From G963678445 sp963678445 (GTDB taxonomy: Bacteria; Hydrogenedentota; Hydrogenedentia; Hydrogenedentales; G963678445), in the NCBI GenBank assembly GCA_963678445.1, contig OY782877.1:3100001-3164000 (forward strand): a stretch of 64,000 nt of DNA, read 5' to 3'. Shown here in pieces: positions 1 to 9,285 of the stretch (positions are counted from its first letter, which is position 1; the number at the start of each line of letters is the position of its first letter). Under the pieces are notes generated by a model. It did no database searches and was not told the origin of the DNA. It saw nothing but the letters and a program-made list of their open reading frames with translations. The position numbers and the translations under genes are program-made.

Positions 1-15
1 AGTAAGGGCGCTATC

Positions 16-846
16 TTGCGTATAACAGGGAATGAGACGGGGTTAACGCTGATTGAGTTGTTGGTGGCGATGATGGTGCTCACCTTGATTGTGATGATTG
101 TGTATTCGAGTTTTACTTCGGTGACTGCGACGATGGAGATGGCGCGGAATAATGCGGAGATGTTGCGTTTTCGACAATTTTTGCGGTCGAATCTGGGACG
201 GCATCTCGCGACCGTCTACGTGGATGCAGGCTGTGAAGCGGCAGATTTCCAGTTTGTGGGGGTGAATGAGGACGGACCGTATGGTCCGGCGGATTCGTTG
301 CGCTTTTGCACCTCGTTGCCGTTGTCGGGCGCGACGGCGTTGCCAGGGGTGTTGCGGGTGGTGCAGTACGAGGGCGGTGGGGGGGAGAATGGTGAGGAAC
401 GGGCGTCGGCGTTGGAGGATGTAGGGGGGGGCGGAGATGAGGAGGAGGGGAGCTATTTGGTGATTACGGAGGAACCGCTGGTCTTATCGGAGTTGGGTTT
501 TACGGAGCAGGTGCAGGCGGAGGAGATGGAAGAGGCGGTGATTGAGCATCGGGTGCCGGTGATGAGTCTGGATATTACGTATTATGATGGCGAGAAGTCG
601 GAGTGGGTGGAGGAGTGGGATTCTCTGGATATGTTACGGTTGCCGTGGGCGGTGCGGGTGAAGGCGAATTTCCCGCGTACGGAGGAGGAGTGGGCCGGGG
701 ATCGGCGCGAGGGGATCGATCCCATGGAGTCGCCGGATTTGGATATGATGGTGGCGTTACCGGTGGGAGGGGGGACGGTGGAGCAGTTTATTGATTATAA
801 CCATCGACGAATGTCGAGCGAGGTGGATGAGGAGGAGGAGCTATGA
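16..846 (+). CDS. GspJ-like minor pseudopilin (start possibly upstream of window)
   Basis: This is a type II secretion or pilus minor pseudopilin, expected to sit in the inner membrane and join the tip of a pseudopilus. A prepilin signature is visible near the N-terminus: Gly, then LTLIELLVAMMVL with Glu at +5 and a hydrophobic helix to about residue 35. A long soluble domain of about 240 residues follows, with an acidic Gly/Glu-rich insert around residues 118-145. Size and position before gspK fit GspJ. The first possible start is TTG at 16, but the frame is open to base 1, so the true start may lie outside. Its stop overlaps the gspK start (ATGA). GspJ rather than another minor pseudopilin is inferred mainly from gene order. 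Confidence 0.75.
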   Translation: MRITGNETGLTLIELLVAMMVLTLIVMIVYSSFTSVTATMEMARNNAEMLRFRQFLRSNLGRHLATVYVDAGCEAADFQFVGVNEDGPYGPADSLRFCTSLPLSGATALPGVLRVVQYEGGGGENGEERASALEDVGGGGDEEEGSYLVITEEPLVLSELGFTEQVQAEEMEEAVIEHRVPVMSLDITYYDGEKSEWVEEWDSLDMLRLPWAVRVKANFPRTEEEWAGDRREGIDPMESPDLDMMVALPVGGGTVEQFIDYNHRRMSSEVDEEEEL

Positions 847-2090
847 TGATGAAACGGTGTCGTATTGTGCGTGAGGGTGGAGGGGACCAGGAGGGGGTGG
901 CGTTAATATTGGCGCTGCTGTTCATTGTATTGTTGTCGGTGTTGGTGGTGGAATTCAGCTATGAGATGCAGGTGGAGGCGATGTTTGCGATGAACCAGGG
1001 TAGCGATTTTGAGGCATACCTGGCAGCAAAGTCGGCGGTGGCGAACGGGATGGCGTTGTTGGCGGAGGATGCATTGGAGACGATGGAGTCAGGAGAACCG
1101 TCGTATGATAGTGAGATGGATCCGGTGCCCTGGTTTGAGGGAGCGCCGTTTGAGCCATTAAACGAAGCGACGATGCGCGCATCGATAGCGGATGAGTATG
1201 GCAAGATCAATTTGAATGCATTGCTGGATACGAGTGTGAATCCGCCGGAGGTGCGTGAGTCCTTGGCGCAGGCGTTGCGTGAGTTTTTCATGCTGCGTCT
1301 GGAGTCGACGACGGGGGAGGATAGCGCGGATGTGATTGTGGATTCGATCCTGGACTGGCTGGATTATGATGATGACGATGAGGTGCGGGATGAAGGGGCG
1401 GAGAATGATTATTATATGGGGTTAGAGAATCCGTATCCGTGCAAGAATGGACCGCTGGATTCGCTGGAGGAGTTGCTGTTGATTAAAGGGATCTCACTGG
1501 AGGTCTTTTATGGGACGCAAACGGTCTCAGAGCAGGAGGAGAGGGAGGGGGAACTTGGAAGCAGTAGTACGGAGGAGGAGACGGACCCGGCGCAGTTGCC
1601 ACTATCGGAGTATTTGACGGTGCATGGTGAGTGGCGGGGCCGGGTCAACGTAAATACGGCGCGTGAAGAAGTGATTGCGGCGATACGGGCGGGGTACATG
1701 GGTGATGGACTGGATTTGATGGAGGGGCAGCGGGTTTATGATATGGTGCGTGAACAGCCATGTATGACGGAGGAGGATTTGTCGAGTCGGCTGGGTATGA
1801 CGCGTAAGACGCAGACGACGACCTCGCAGACGGCGACAGGGACCGCGCGGGATCGGACGCAGACGAAGGTGACGGAGGAGGATTTGGCGGGGGATGCGTT
1901 TACGTGGTATAGCAATGTGTTTCGTATTTATGGAGATGGAATGCTGGAGGATGTGTTGGTGCGGGTCGAGGCATATGTGTGGCGCATGCCCGTAGATATG
2001 GCGTTATATGAACGGAGTTTACCGGAGGCGGCGGAGCCGGTGGAGCCGGTGGAGCCGTTTCGGATTTTATCGTGGCGGGAGATTCGCTGA
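843..2090 (+). CDS. gspK: GspK, type II secretion minor pseudopilin
   Basis: GspK is the large minor pseudopilin that caps the pseudopilus tip in type II secretion. The N-terminus has a short basic and Gly-rich leader, then VALILALLFIVLLSVLVVEF, a membrane helix without the Glu at +5. That is the known GspK exception. The body shows GspK landmarks: DEYGKINLNALL near residue 120, DSILDWLDYDDDDEVRDEGA near residue 172, and PLDSLEELLLIKGI near residue 205. A second VNVNTA segment near residue 270 resembles the helix-hairpin-helix-like repeat of this family. The start overlaps the preceding stop and follows a GAGGAGGAG ribosome site. A Thr-rich linker lies near residues 320-345. Confidence 0.88.
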   Translation: MMMKRCRIVREGGGDQEGVALILALLFIVLLSVLVVEFSYEMQVEAMFAMNQGSDFEAYLAAKSAVANGMALLAEDALETMESGEPSYDSEMDPVPWFEGAPFEPLNEATMRASIADEYGKINLNALLDTSVNPPEVRESLAQALREFFMLRLESTTGEDSADVIVDSILDWLDYDDDDEVRDEGAENDYYMGLENPYPCKNGPLDSLEELLLIKGISLEVFYGTQTVSEQEEREGELGSSSTEEETDPAQLPLSEYLTVHGEWRGRVNVNTAREEVIAAIRAGYMGDGLDLMEGQRVYDMVREQPCMTEEDLSSRLGMTRKTQTTTSQTATGTARDRTQTKVTEEDLAGDAFTWYSNVFRIYGDGMLEDVLVRVEAYVWRMPVDMALYERSLPEAAEPVEPVEPFRILSWREIR

Positions 2091-2137
2091 GTGAAGAGGG
2101 AACCGAAAGAATTTTTCGGGTCTGTGGAGCAAAGTAG

Positions 2138-3595
2138 ATGATGTTTAAGGCAAAAATTGCGGCCATTGAAATCGCGGGCGATGAGGCGCGGGTTGCGGTG
2201 GCGAAGGTGGGTGGAAAACAGCCGGTGGTGGTGGAGTTACTCTCGGAACAGGCGGTGTATGAGACACCGGAAGAACGTTTTGAGGCATTGGTGACGGCGC
2301 TGGATACGGTCCTGGAGCGCATGCGGAGTCGTCCAAGCGCCTACGTGCTGTGTGCGAGCATGGAACAGGCGATGGTGCGTAATATCCGGATTCCCTTTCG
2401 CGGCCAGCGTAAGGTGGCCGCGGCGGTACCGTTTGAATTGGAGCCGCACCTTGCGTTTCCCATTGAGGATTTGGCGGTGGATTTCAATATCGTGGGTGAG
2501 GCGGAGGGGGAGACGGATGTCTTGGCGATTGGAATGCATCGAGAACGCCTGGAAGAGCAGTTGGCCTTGTTGGAAGCGGTGGGAGTAAAGGCGGAGGCGG
2601 TTTCGTTGGATGCGGTGGCGTTGACAGGTATGTGGCAGGCCTTGGGCAAGAAGAACAAAGGGGTGCGTGCGGTCTTACATGTACGGGAACGGGTCTCGTA
2701 TTTGGCAGTAACGTACAGGAATGCATTGGCCTTTCTTCGACTTATCCCATATGGGGAAGCAGATTTTGAAACCGCAAGCGCGGGTGTGACGCGGGAGGTG
2801 CAAAATAGTATCCGGGCCTTTGAGGCACGGTGGCGTATGGAAGAGTCGGTAGAGCAGTTGGCGGTGACGGGGGTGGATTGGACGCCAGAGGTGACCCAAG
2901 CATTCTCTGCCTCCATCGGATTTCCGGTCGAAACCCTGTCGATGATGCCCCAGTTAAAAGGCGGCGCCTTGGCTTTGGCGGAAGGGGCGGGCGGTGTCCG
3001 GGCGAATCGTTGGGAGGCGATGCTTGGAACGGCATTGGGGACGACAGGAAAAGGACTGTGTGTTGACTTTGTACAAGGAACGCGGGCGTGGGAGGATACA
3101 CTGCGCAGCGTGATCCCGCATGTTTTGTTTTCTTCGTGTCTGGCATTACTGATTCTGGTAGGCTGGGCCTTTTATTACCAGCAGGGAACGTCGCGTAATC
3201 TGGCTGAGAAAGCTCGTTTGCAGGAGGAGGTGGATACATTGACAGCGGAAATCGATGCGATGGCGGAACAGGGCTTGGGGGCAGATTTGACGATGGATGC
3301 CTTTGAAGCCCCTACGTTGCTGGATTTATTGAAAGATATTGCGGCGCGTATGCCTGAAGATAAAGTGGAGCTGACGGAGATGCAGATGCATGAGCCGGGG
3401 GCGCGTGGAAGCTGGTTGCGCATTCGCGGTTCGGTCGATGATTCGGCCCTGTTTAACGACGTGTTTGAAGAGCTGAAGCAGTCGCCTTTGTATGTGGTGG
3501 AGGAAAATCCGGACATGAGTGCGGTTGGGGGAAAGACCACGTTTGAGGTCAAGGCCTTTAAAACGGAGGAGGGAACGGATGAAACTGAACTTTGA
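2138..3595 (+). CDS. gspL: GspL-like inner-membrane platform protein (actin-like domain plus PilN-like tail)
   Basis: This protein would link the cytoplasmic ATPase to the inner-membrane platform of the secretion or pilus machine. Residues 1-300 resemble the actin-like fold of GspL/PilM. They open with a KIAAIEIAGDEARVAVAKVG strand pattern and contain the PFELEPHLAFPIEDLAVDF segment seen in PilM-type proteins. One transmembrane helix lies near residues 326-347 (HVLFSSCLALLILVGWAFYY). A coiled coil and a ferredoxin-like periplasmic domain resembling PilN/GspL follow, ending in FEVKAF. It lies between gspK and a gspM-like gene whose start it overlaps. A second PilM-type gene occurs at 29406, so the locus has two such modules. 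Confidence 0.78.
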   Translation: MMFKAKIAAIEIAGDEARVAVAKVGGKQPVVVELLSEQAVYETPEERFEALVTALDTVLERMRSRPSAYVLCASMEQAMVRNIRIPFRGQRKVAAAVPFELEPHLAFPIEDLAVDFNIVGEAEGETDVLAIGMHRERLEEQLALLEAVGVKAEAVSLDAVALTGMWQALGKKNKGVRAVLHVRERVSYLAVTYRNALAFLRLIPYGEADFETASAGVTREVQNSIRAFEARWRMEESVEQLAVTGVDWTPEVTQAFSASIGFPVETLSMMPQLKGGALALAEGAGGVRANRWEAMLGTALGTTGKGLCVDFVQGTRAWEDTLRSVIPHVLFSSCLALLILVGWAFYYQQGTSRNLAEKARLQEEVDTLTAEIDAMAEQGLGADLTMDAFEAPTLLDLLKDIAARMPEDKVELTEMQMHEPGARGSWLRIRGSVDDSALFNDVFEELKQSPLYVVEENPDMSAVGGKTTFEVKAFKTEEGTDETEL

Positions 3596-4100
3596 TCGCC
3601 GCGAGCGAATGGCTTTTTTGTGTGCGGCTGTGGTGCTTACCCTGGTGCTGGCGCTGTTGCTCTATGTGCCGTCGACCCCACGCAAAAAGTATGCACAATC
3701 GCAACGGGATATCACGGGTTTGCGCAATGAATTGCGGTTGACAAAAATGTTAAAAGTAGAGGAGGGTCAACGGCTGCAAAGCCAGCAGGAAGTAATAGCA
3801 CTGCTGGAAAAACGTGCGGGCAATTTTGATCTGTTTACTTTTGTCCACAATATAGTACGCGAGATGGGATTGCAGGACCGGGCGCAGCTGGACAAGAAAG
3901 CGCCACGTAATTGGTCAGCAAAGCTTCCCTTGGTACAATTGAAGTTAGATGGCGTGAGTCTGGAAGAATTGGTGGATTTTCTCCATACCTTATACGCCAG
4001 TAATAACGTGGTGGCGGTGTACAAAATGGATCGACTTCGTCCCACCCCCAATGGCAAGGGATTGGAATGTGACCTCACGTTTGTGACGGTGAAGATTTAG
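3579..4100 (+). CDS. gspM: GspM/PilO-like platform protein
   Basis: This is probably the GspM (PilO-like) partner of the preceding GspL-like protein. The ATG at 3579 is preferred over an upstream in-frame start because GGAGGAGGG lies just before it and it overlaps the gspL end by 17 bases. The product has 173 residues: a short basic N-terminus, one membrane helix (residues about 9-31, AFLCAAVVLTLVLALLLYV), a coiled coil, then a small alpha/beta domain with LVQLKLDGVSLEELVDFLH. That segment is typical of PilO/GspM periplasmic domains. The pair gspL-gspM ends the first transcription block. GspM is inferred from architecture and order, since these proteins are poorly conserved. Confidence 0.68.
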   Translation: MKLNFDRRERMAFLCAAVVLTLVLALLLYVPSTPRKKYAQSQRDITGLRNELRLTKMLKVEEGQRLQSQQEVIALLEKRAGNFDLFTFVHNIVREMGLQDRAQLDKKAPRNWSAKLPLVQLKLDGVSLEELVDFLHTLYASNNVVAVYKMDRLRPTPNGKGLECDLTFVTVKI

Positions 4101-4283
4101 GACGGTAACGCAAGGCTATTGCGATTTATATTCTGTCTCCGCTTGACTTATTGGCCTGGCTGCGGGAAAATTGATATACGTAAGTGTCTTTTGCTAATGT
4201 CGGTTACCTTTCTCTAACGGCTTCCAAGCGCGGTGCTTAGCGGGAAAGATGTCTTGGGCGATTGCTTTCCCAGAGGGCGGTGT

Positions 4284-4297
4284 TAACGTATACGTTA
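4284..4297. promoter_or_regulatory. Perfect 14-base palindrome, possible operator
   Basis: TAACGTATACGTTA reads identically on both strands. It lies about 120-160 bases upstream of the two promoter candidates for the pilB block. A regulator-binding role is inferred from symmetry and position only. Confidence 0.3.
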
Positions 4298-4402
4298 TCT
4301 AGAGCGTATAAACGGGCTGCGATGCTTTGGTTGCGCTTCCGCCGCGAGGGAAGTTTTGGCGAAGAATTCGAGGCGAAAAAAATGCCGATAACAGGTAAAT
4401 TG

Positions 4403-4430
4403 TTGACAGGTACTCTTGTAAGTCTAATGT
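4403..4430 (+). promoter_or_regulatory. Upstream promoter candidate for the pilB block
   Basis: A perfect TTGACA (4403-4408) is followed after 16 bases by TAATGT (4425-4430), a weak -10. It may form a tandem pair with the stronger promoter at 4458. Confidence 0.3.
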
Positions 4431-4457
4431 TATCAATAAAAGAAGTCAGTATTCGCA

Positions 4458-4486
4458 TTGACAATTGCGGGCATCTTTGATAAAGT
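4458..4486 (+). promoter_or_regulatory. Sigma70-type promoter for pilB-pilT-gspE-gspF
   Basis: TTGACA (4458-4463), a 17-base spacer and TAAAGT (4481-4486, four of six -10 bases) lie just upstream of the AGGAGG ribosome site at 4501. Transcription would start near 4493 and give a short leader. Confidence 0.6.
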
Positions 4487-4513
4487 AAATAGTATCCAGT
4501 AGGAGGCGTGAGT

Positions 4514-6388
4514 ATGCAGCCGCAATATACGTTATTTGGGCAAAAACTCGTTGAACGAGGGCTCATCAGTGAACAGCAACTGAATGAGGCCATTCATAAA
4601 CAACAGACAACAATGGGCCATCGCAAGATCGGTGAGATCTTGGTGCGATTGGGTCATTTGAGTAAGAGCCATATTACGGAGGGCTTAGCCGAACAGCTAG
4701 GCATCCCCGTTATTCGTCTGAGCGAACGTGAGATTCCAGAGCGTATCCGTAGTCTGATTGATGGGGGAATCGCGACGTTGTACCGTGTGATTCCTTTGGA
4801 GGAGCAGGGGAATGCCTTGGTGGTGGCGACAGCAGATCCTACGAACATCAATAATCTGGATAACCTTTCCCGCCTGATCGATCGTCCGGTGGAGCCGGTA
4901 TTGGCGACCCCGGAAGAGATCACAATCGCACTGAATAAGTACTACGGCTTGCAGGAGCATTCGGTAGAGACGATGCTTTCGAGCGCCAGCAGTGCAACCA
5001 GTATGAGCACGCTTACGAGCATGTCAAACGTGGGTTCGCTGGAAGATTCACTGGGTAGCTTGGGCAGCATGAGTGCGGATGATATCAGCATGGCCAGCCT
5101 GAGTGTGGATGAGGCGGAGTTGGAGGCGAGCGGTGGTGTACAGGCGGAAGGTGCAGAGGGGGATGACGCCGATAACCCGGTGGTGAAGTATGTGAATCAG
5201 ATGATTCTGGAAGCGTTTCGTCTGCGCGCCAGTGATATTCATGTCGAGCCGGGCAAGGTGGATGTAAAAATACGTTACCGTATTGACGGGGTGATGCAGT
5301 TGACGCCGCCCCCTCCAAAGCGTGCGCAAGCCGCTATTATTTCCCGCCTGAAAATTATGTCCGGCATGGACATTTCCGAGAAACGTGTTCCCCAGGATGG
5401 TCGTATCAAGATGAACATGGGGGGAAAGGTGATTGACTTGCGTGTCAACTCACTGCCAGCCGCCTATGGCGAAAGCGTGGTAATGCGTATCTTGGACAAG
5501 AGCGGCCTGATGCTGGGTTTAGGACAGTTAGGTTTTCGTCCTAATAACCAACATACTTGGGAAGGGCTGCTGAGCAATGCTACCGGTGTGGTTTTGGTAA
5601 CGGGGCCGACGGGCTCGGGTAAAACAACTACACTGTATGCCTCATTAACCTCACTGAATCAGCCGGACACAAAAATCATCACCGTAGAAGATCCGGTAGA
5701 GTATCAGATCGCCGGTATTAATCAGGTGCAGATTAATCACGAAATCGGATGGGATTTTTCGCGTGCATTGCGTGCCATTTTCCGACAGGACCCGGATATC
5801 GTGATGGTCGGTGAAATTCGAGACCAGGAGACAGCGGAGATCGCTATTAAGGCGGCGCTTACAGGTCACTTGGTCTTTTCAACCCTGCATACGAATGATA
5901 CCTCCAGTTCATTTACCCGCCTCGTAGATATCGGGATTAAACCCTTCCTGGTGGCCTCCGGTGTGCGCGCCATTTTGGCGCAGCGCCTGTTGCGCACCAT
6001 ATGTACCGTGTGTAAAGAACCCTGTACGCCGCCCGCACAGGAAATTGAACGCTTGGGCTTCCCTGTCGACATAAGTTCGGTGGAGTTGTATCATGGGGCA
6101 GGCTGTGATAACTGTAATCAGACCGGTTATCAAGGGCGTATGGGTGCTTACGAATTGTTAGTGACGACGGATGAAATTCGCCAATTGCTGATGAAAGGTG
6201 AATCGGCGGCGGCGATTCGACGTGCAGCGCGGTACAGTGGAATGGATACGATGCGAGACGATGCATGGCACAAGGCGCTGAACGGAATTACTACGGTGGA
6301 AGAGGTAAACCGTCGTACGCGTCTGGATGGGCCGCTGAAACAACGACCGGATAAAGCAAAGACCGCTGCTGAAAAGCAGGCGATGTAG
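4514..6388 (+). CDS. pilB: PilB/GspE-family assembly ATPase (first copy)
   Basis: This cytoplasmic hexameric ATPase would power pseudopilin or pilin assembly. ATG 4514 is chosen because AGGAGG (4501-4506) sits 7 bases upstream; the GTG at 4508 is too close to it. The product has 624 residues. An MshEN-like N-terminal domain (LFGQKLVERGLISEQQL) is followed by a Ser/Met-rich linker near residues 155-195. The catalytic core carries Walker A GPTGSGKTTT (about 364-373), the Asp box ITVEDPVEYQ, Walker B region DPDIVMVGEIRD and the His box TGHLVFSTLHTND. Zinc-type CxxC pairs (CTVC, CDNC) sit near the C-terminus. It begins a tight block with pilT, a second ATPase and gspF. PilB versus GspE cannot be fixed by motif; proximity to pilT favours PilB. 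Confidence 0.9.
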   Translation: MQPQYTLFGQKLVERGLISEQQLNEAIHKQQTTMGHRKIGEILVRLGHLSKSHITEGLAEQLGIPVIRLSEREIPERIRSLIDGGIATLYRVIPLEEQGNALVVATADPTNINNLDNLSRLIDRPVEPVLATPEEITIALNKYYGLQEHSVETMLSSASSATSMSTLTSMSNVGSLEDSLGSLGSMSADDISMASLSVDEAELEASGGVQAEGAEGDDADNPVVKYVNQMILEAFRLRASDIHVEPGKVDVKIRYRIDGVMQLTPPPPKRAQAAIISRLKIMSGMDISEKRVPQDGRIKMNMGGKVIDLRVNSLPAAYGESVVMRILDKSGLMLGLGQLGFRPNNQHTWEGLLSNATGVVLVTGPTGSGKTTTLYASLTSLNQPDTKIITVEDPVEYQIAGINQVQINHEIGWDFSRALRAIFRQDPDIVMVGEIRDQETAEIAIKAALTGHLVFSTLHTNDTSSSFTRLVDIGIKPFLVASGVRAILAQRLLRTICTVCKEPCTPPAQEIERLGFPVDISSVELYHGAGCDNCNQTGYQGRMGAYELLVTTDEIRQLLMKGESAAAIRRAARYSGMDTMRDDAWHKALNGITTVEEVNRRTRLDGPLKQRPDKAKTAAEKQAM

Positions 6389-6394
6389 GAGTGA

Positions 6395-7501
6395 ATGACT
6401 ATGGCGTATGATATGGTCAGTCTGTTGCGGATGCTTATTGACCGAGAGGGATCCGACTTGCACCTTGCGGTAGATGATCCCCCCGTAGGGCGTGTACATG
6501 GACATTTGCAGTATTTTGGCGATGATCCGTTGACCTCGGAAGATACAGAACGCTTGATGAAAAGCATTGCGTCGGTGGATAACCAGCAGGAATTACAGGA
6601 GGTGGGTGGCGCGGACTTTGGCTTTGCATTCGAAGATATTGCGCGTTTCCGTGTATCGATCTTTAAACAGCGCGGTAACGTAGGATTGGTTCTGCGTCAG
6701 ATTCCGCGCAAAATTATGACCTTTGAAGAGCTGGGCCTTCCAGAAGTGATTAAGAAAGTGTTGACCCAACCGCGTGGTTTGGCGTTGGTGACGGGGCCGA
6801 CGGGTTCAGGTAAATCCACCTCTTTGGCCACGATGATTGACTGGATTAACACCAATCTGGATCACCACGTGATTACTATTGAGGATCCGATTGAGTATTA
6901 CCATAATCATAAAAAAAGTATCGTAAACCAACGCGAGGTGGGGGTAGATGTGCCCAGTTTCGCCGAGGCATTGCGTCGCGCATTGCGTCAGGACCCCGAT
7001 GTAATTCTGGTGGGTGAAATGCGCGACTTGGAAACGATCGAAGCTGCGATTACAGCGGCGGAAACGGGCCACTTGGTTTTTGGTACGCTGCACACGACGG
7101 GTGCGGTGCGTACCATTGACCGTATTGTGGACGCCTTCCCTTCGACACAGCAGGAACAGATCCGAACCCAGCTAGCGGGTAACCTCAAAGCGGTGATCTC
7201 ACAAACACTGATTCCGCGTAAAAGTGGCTTTGGTCGTGTGGCAGCATACGAAATCATGTTGACTACGCCCGCTATTCAGAATCTGATTCGCGAGAATAAA
7301 TCCTACCGTATCACCTCCTCCATTCAGACCGGTCATAAGTATGGCATGAATCTGTTGGATGAACACTTGTTGGCCTTGTATCGCAAGGGCGTTTGTAAAT
7401 ATGAGGATGTACTGGGCAAGGCCCAGCAGCCGGATGAGTTCGAGAACAGTGCTCGTGCTTTAGGTTTGGAAGGTGGTCCAGCGCCGGAATCGGCAGCATA
7501 A
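6395..7501 (+). CDS. pilT: PilT twitching-motility retraction ATPase
   Basis: PilT drives disassembly and retraction of type IV pili at the inner membrane. The 368-residue length is typical. Visible motifs are Walker A GPTGSGKSTS (from about residue 134), ITIEDPIEYYH, DPDVILVGEMRDLETIEAAI and the His box TGHLVFGTLHT. The C-terminal AIQNLIRENKSYRITSSIQ block is close to the AIRNLIRE signature that separates PilT from PilB/GspE. The start may be ATG 6395 or ATG 6401; AGGAG at 6387 is better spaced for 6401. The gene lies 6 bases after pilB and 12 before a second extension ATPase, so extension and retraction are probably co-expressed. Its presence argues that the locus builds a dynamic pilus and not only a secretion pseudopilus. 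Confidence 0.93.
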   Translation: MTMAYDMVSLLRMLIDREGSDLHLAVDDPPVGRVHGHLQYFGDDPLTSEDTERLMKSIASVDNQQELQEVGGADFGFAFEDIARFRVSIFKQRGNVGLVLRQIPRKIMTFEELGLPEVIKKVLTQPRGLALVTGPTGSGKSTSLATMIDWINTNLDHHVITIEDPIEYYHNHKKSIVNQREVGVDVPSFAEALRRALRQDPDVILVGEMRDLETIEAAITAAETGHLVFGTLHTTGAVRTIDRIVDAFPSTQQEQIRTQLAGNLKAVISQTLIPRKSGFGRVAAYEIMLTTPAIQNLIRENKSYRITSSIQTGHKYGMNLLDEHLLALYRKGVCKYEDVLGKAQQPDEFENSARALGLEGGPAPESAA

Positions 7502-7513
7502 AGAAGTTAGATT

Positions 7514-9271
7514 ATGGCTGTAGCAGCAACGCATCAAACAATGAAACGACAACTCGGCGAGCTTTTGGTAGAGCAGGGGGTAATCAGCCCGCTGCAGCTT
7601 GATGAAGCCTTGCAACGTCAACGCTTGACCGGCGATATGCTGGGTCGTGTGCTGGTGACGATGGGGCATTGTGAAGAACAGGATATTATCGAGGCGTTGG
7701 GCGTGCAGCAGGGGATGGAGCGGGTGGAGTTGGGCAAGCTTAAGATCTCAGAAGACATTATTCGTAAGCTGACGGGCGATGTAGCTAAGTTTTACAATGT
7801 GATCCCCATTCGCGAGTTGGATGGGGCCTTGGTGGTGGCGATGGCAGATCCGCTAAACCTGCAGATTCTGGATGATCTCGAACAGATTACAGGGCAGACG
7901 GTGCGCGGTGCCGTGAGTAATCAGGATGATGTAGCGGCCGCATGGAAATCCAATTATGCCTTTGAGACCGACTCCATCCACGAGATGTTGGCCGATCTGG
8001 AAGACAGGGTCGGGGTAGGCGAGCTTTCGCAGGATGAATTGGGGCAACAAGAGATTATCAGCGATGTAGATAATCTGGTCGAGTTGGCCCAACAGCCGGA
8101 AGTCATCAAAATCGTCAACTTAGTCTTTCTGGAGGCAGTGAAAAAACGTGCTTCCGATATTCACTTTGAGACATTCGAAGATGATTTTCGTATTCGTATC
8201 CGCGTAGACGGTATTCTCCAGGAAATCGTCAATCCTCCCAAGGCCCTGTCAATTGCGCTTATCTCCCGTATCAAAGTAATTTGTAACATGGATATCGGTG
8301 AGCGCCGTTTGCCGCAGGACGCGCGTATTGAATTAAAGGTGGGGGATGCGCTGATCGATGTGCGTGTAGCCACCTTGCCGACGTTGTATGGCGAAGGCAT
8401 CGTGATGCGTATCCTGGACCGTACCGCGGTCCAGATTGATTTGAAAAAGCTGGGCTTCAGCGAAAGAGTGCTTTCCCAGATTGACACAGCGATTCACAAG
8501 CCCAATGGAATCATGTTGGTGACCGGACCTACGGGTTCAGGTAAAACTACGACGCTGTATGCCTGCCTGGCGGATTTGAATACCCCGGACGTGAAAATTA
8601 TTACCACAGAAGATCCGGTGGAATTACAGATCGACCGTCTGATTCAGTGTCAGGTCCGGGAAGATGTCGGCCTCACCTTTGCCGCATGTCTGCGTGCTAT
8701 TCTGCGTCAGGACCCGGACATTGTGATGGTCGGTGAAATTCGTGACTTGGAAACCGCACAGATTGCAGTGGAGGCATCGTTGACGGGGCACTTGGTGCTT
8801 AGTACCTTGCACACCAATAGTGCGCCGGAGACGGTCACACGTTTGTTGGACATGGACGTGGAACCGTTCCTAATTACCGCTTCCCTGGAGGGCGTACTGG
8901 CCCAGCGTCTGTTGCGTGTCCTGTGTCGCCATTGTCGCGAACAATATTCGCCGTCACAAGAAGAACGCGAACAGTTGGGTTTGCCTGCTACATGGAAAAA
9001 TGACCCGAATTTGCGTATGTTCCGTCCCAAAGGATGTCCGGCGTGTGAACACGTAGGCTACATGGGACGTACCGGTTTATACGAAATGATGATGGTGGAT
9101 GAGACGGTGTGTGAGATGATCCTGGATCGCGCTATGGCCTTTGATTTGCGCCGCTATGCACGCAAAAAAATGGGGATGCGTACGCTGCGCGAAGAAGGTA
9201 TTATAAAATGCATTAAAGGCGTTACCAGTGTAGAAGAAGTTCTGGCGCATACGGATAAATTTGAGGACTGA
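7514..9271 (+). CDS. gspE: GspE/PilB-family assembly ATPase (second copy)
   Basis: This is a second extension-type ATPase, paralogous to the one at 4514. It has 585 residues: an MshEN-like N-terminal domain (LGELLVEQGVISPLQLDEAL), Walker A GPTGSGKTTTLYACL (from about 338), ITTEDPVELQ, DPDIVMVGEIRDLETAQIAV and the His box TGHLVLSTLHTN. CxxC pairs (CRHC and CPAC) form the C-terminal zinc region. It lacks the long Ser/Met-rich linker of the first copy. The gene is followed 14 bases later by gspF. Two extension ATPases with one platform gene suggest either distinct fibres or a hetero-assembly; sequence alone does not decide between them. Confidence 0.92.
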   Translation: MAVAATHQTMKRQLGELLVEQGVISPLQLDEALQRQRLTGDMLGRVLVTMGHCEEQDIIEALGVQQGMERVELGKLKISEDIIRKLTGDVAKFYNVIPIRELDGALVVAMADPLNLQILDDLEQITGQTVRGAVSNQDDVAAAWKSNYAFETDSIHEMLADLEDRVGVGELSQDELGQQEIISDVDNLVELAQQPEVIKIVNLVFLEAVKKRASDIHFETFEDDFRIRIRVDGILQEIVNPPKALSIALISRIKVICNMDIGERRLPQDARIELKVGDALIDVRVATLPTLYGEGIVMRILDRTAVQIDLKKLGFSERVLSQIDTAIHKPNGIMLVTGPTGSGKTTTLYACLADLNTPDVKIITTEDPVELQIDRLIQCQVREDVGLTFAACLRAILRQDPDIVMVGEIRDLETAQIAVEASLTGHLVLSTLHTNSAPETVTRLLDMDVEPFLITASLEGVLAQRLLRVLCRHCREQYSPSQEEREQLGLPATWKNDPNLRMFRPKGCPACEHVGYMGRTGLYEMMMVDETVCEMILDRAMAFDLRRYARKKMGMRTLREEGIIKCIKGVTSVEEVLAHTDKFED

Positions 9272-9285
9272 CAAGGAGAGCTCAC

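Larger units (their letters stand above)
4101..4513 (+). other. Intergenic region before the ATPase genes
   Basis: This 413-base gap separates the gspJ-K-L-M block from the ATPase block. I see no convincing coding sequence. A 72-codon open frame (4262-4480) has neither a ribosome site nor recognisable content. The stretch contains a 14-base perfect palindrome and two TTGACA-type promoter candidates, listed separately. No clear terminator hairpin follows gspM. Confidence 0.6.

Noticed and set aside
4262..4480. A 72-codon frame in the gap before pilB
   Set aside because: No ribosome site, no known content, and it covers the palindrome and both promoter candidates.
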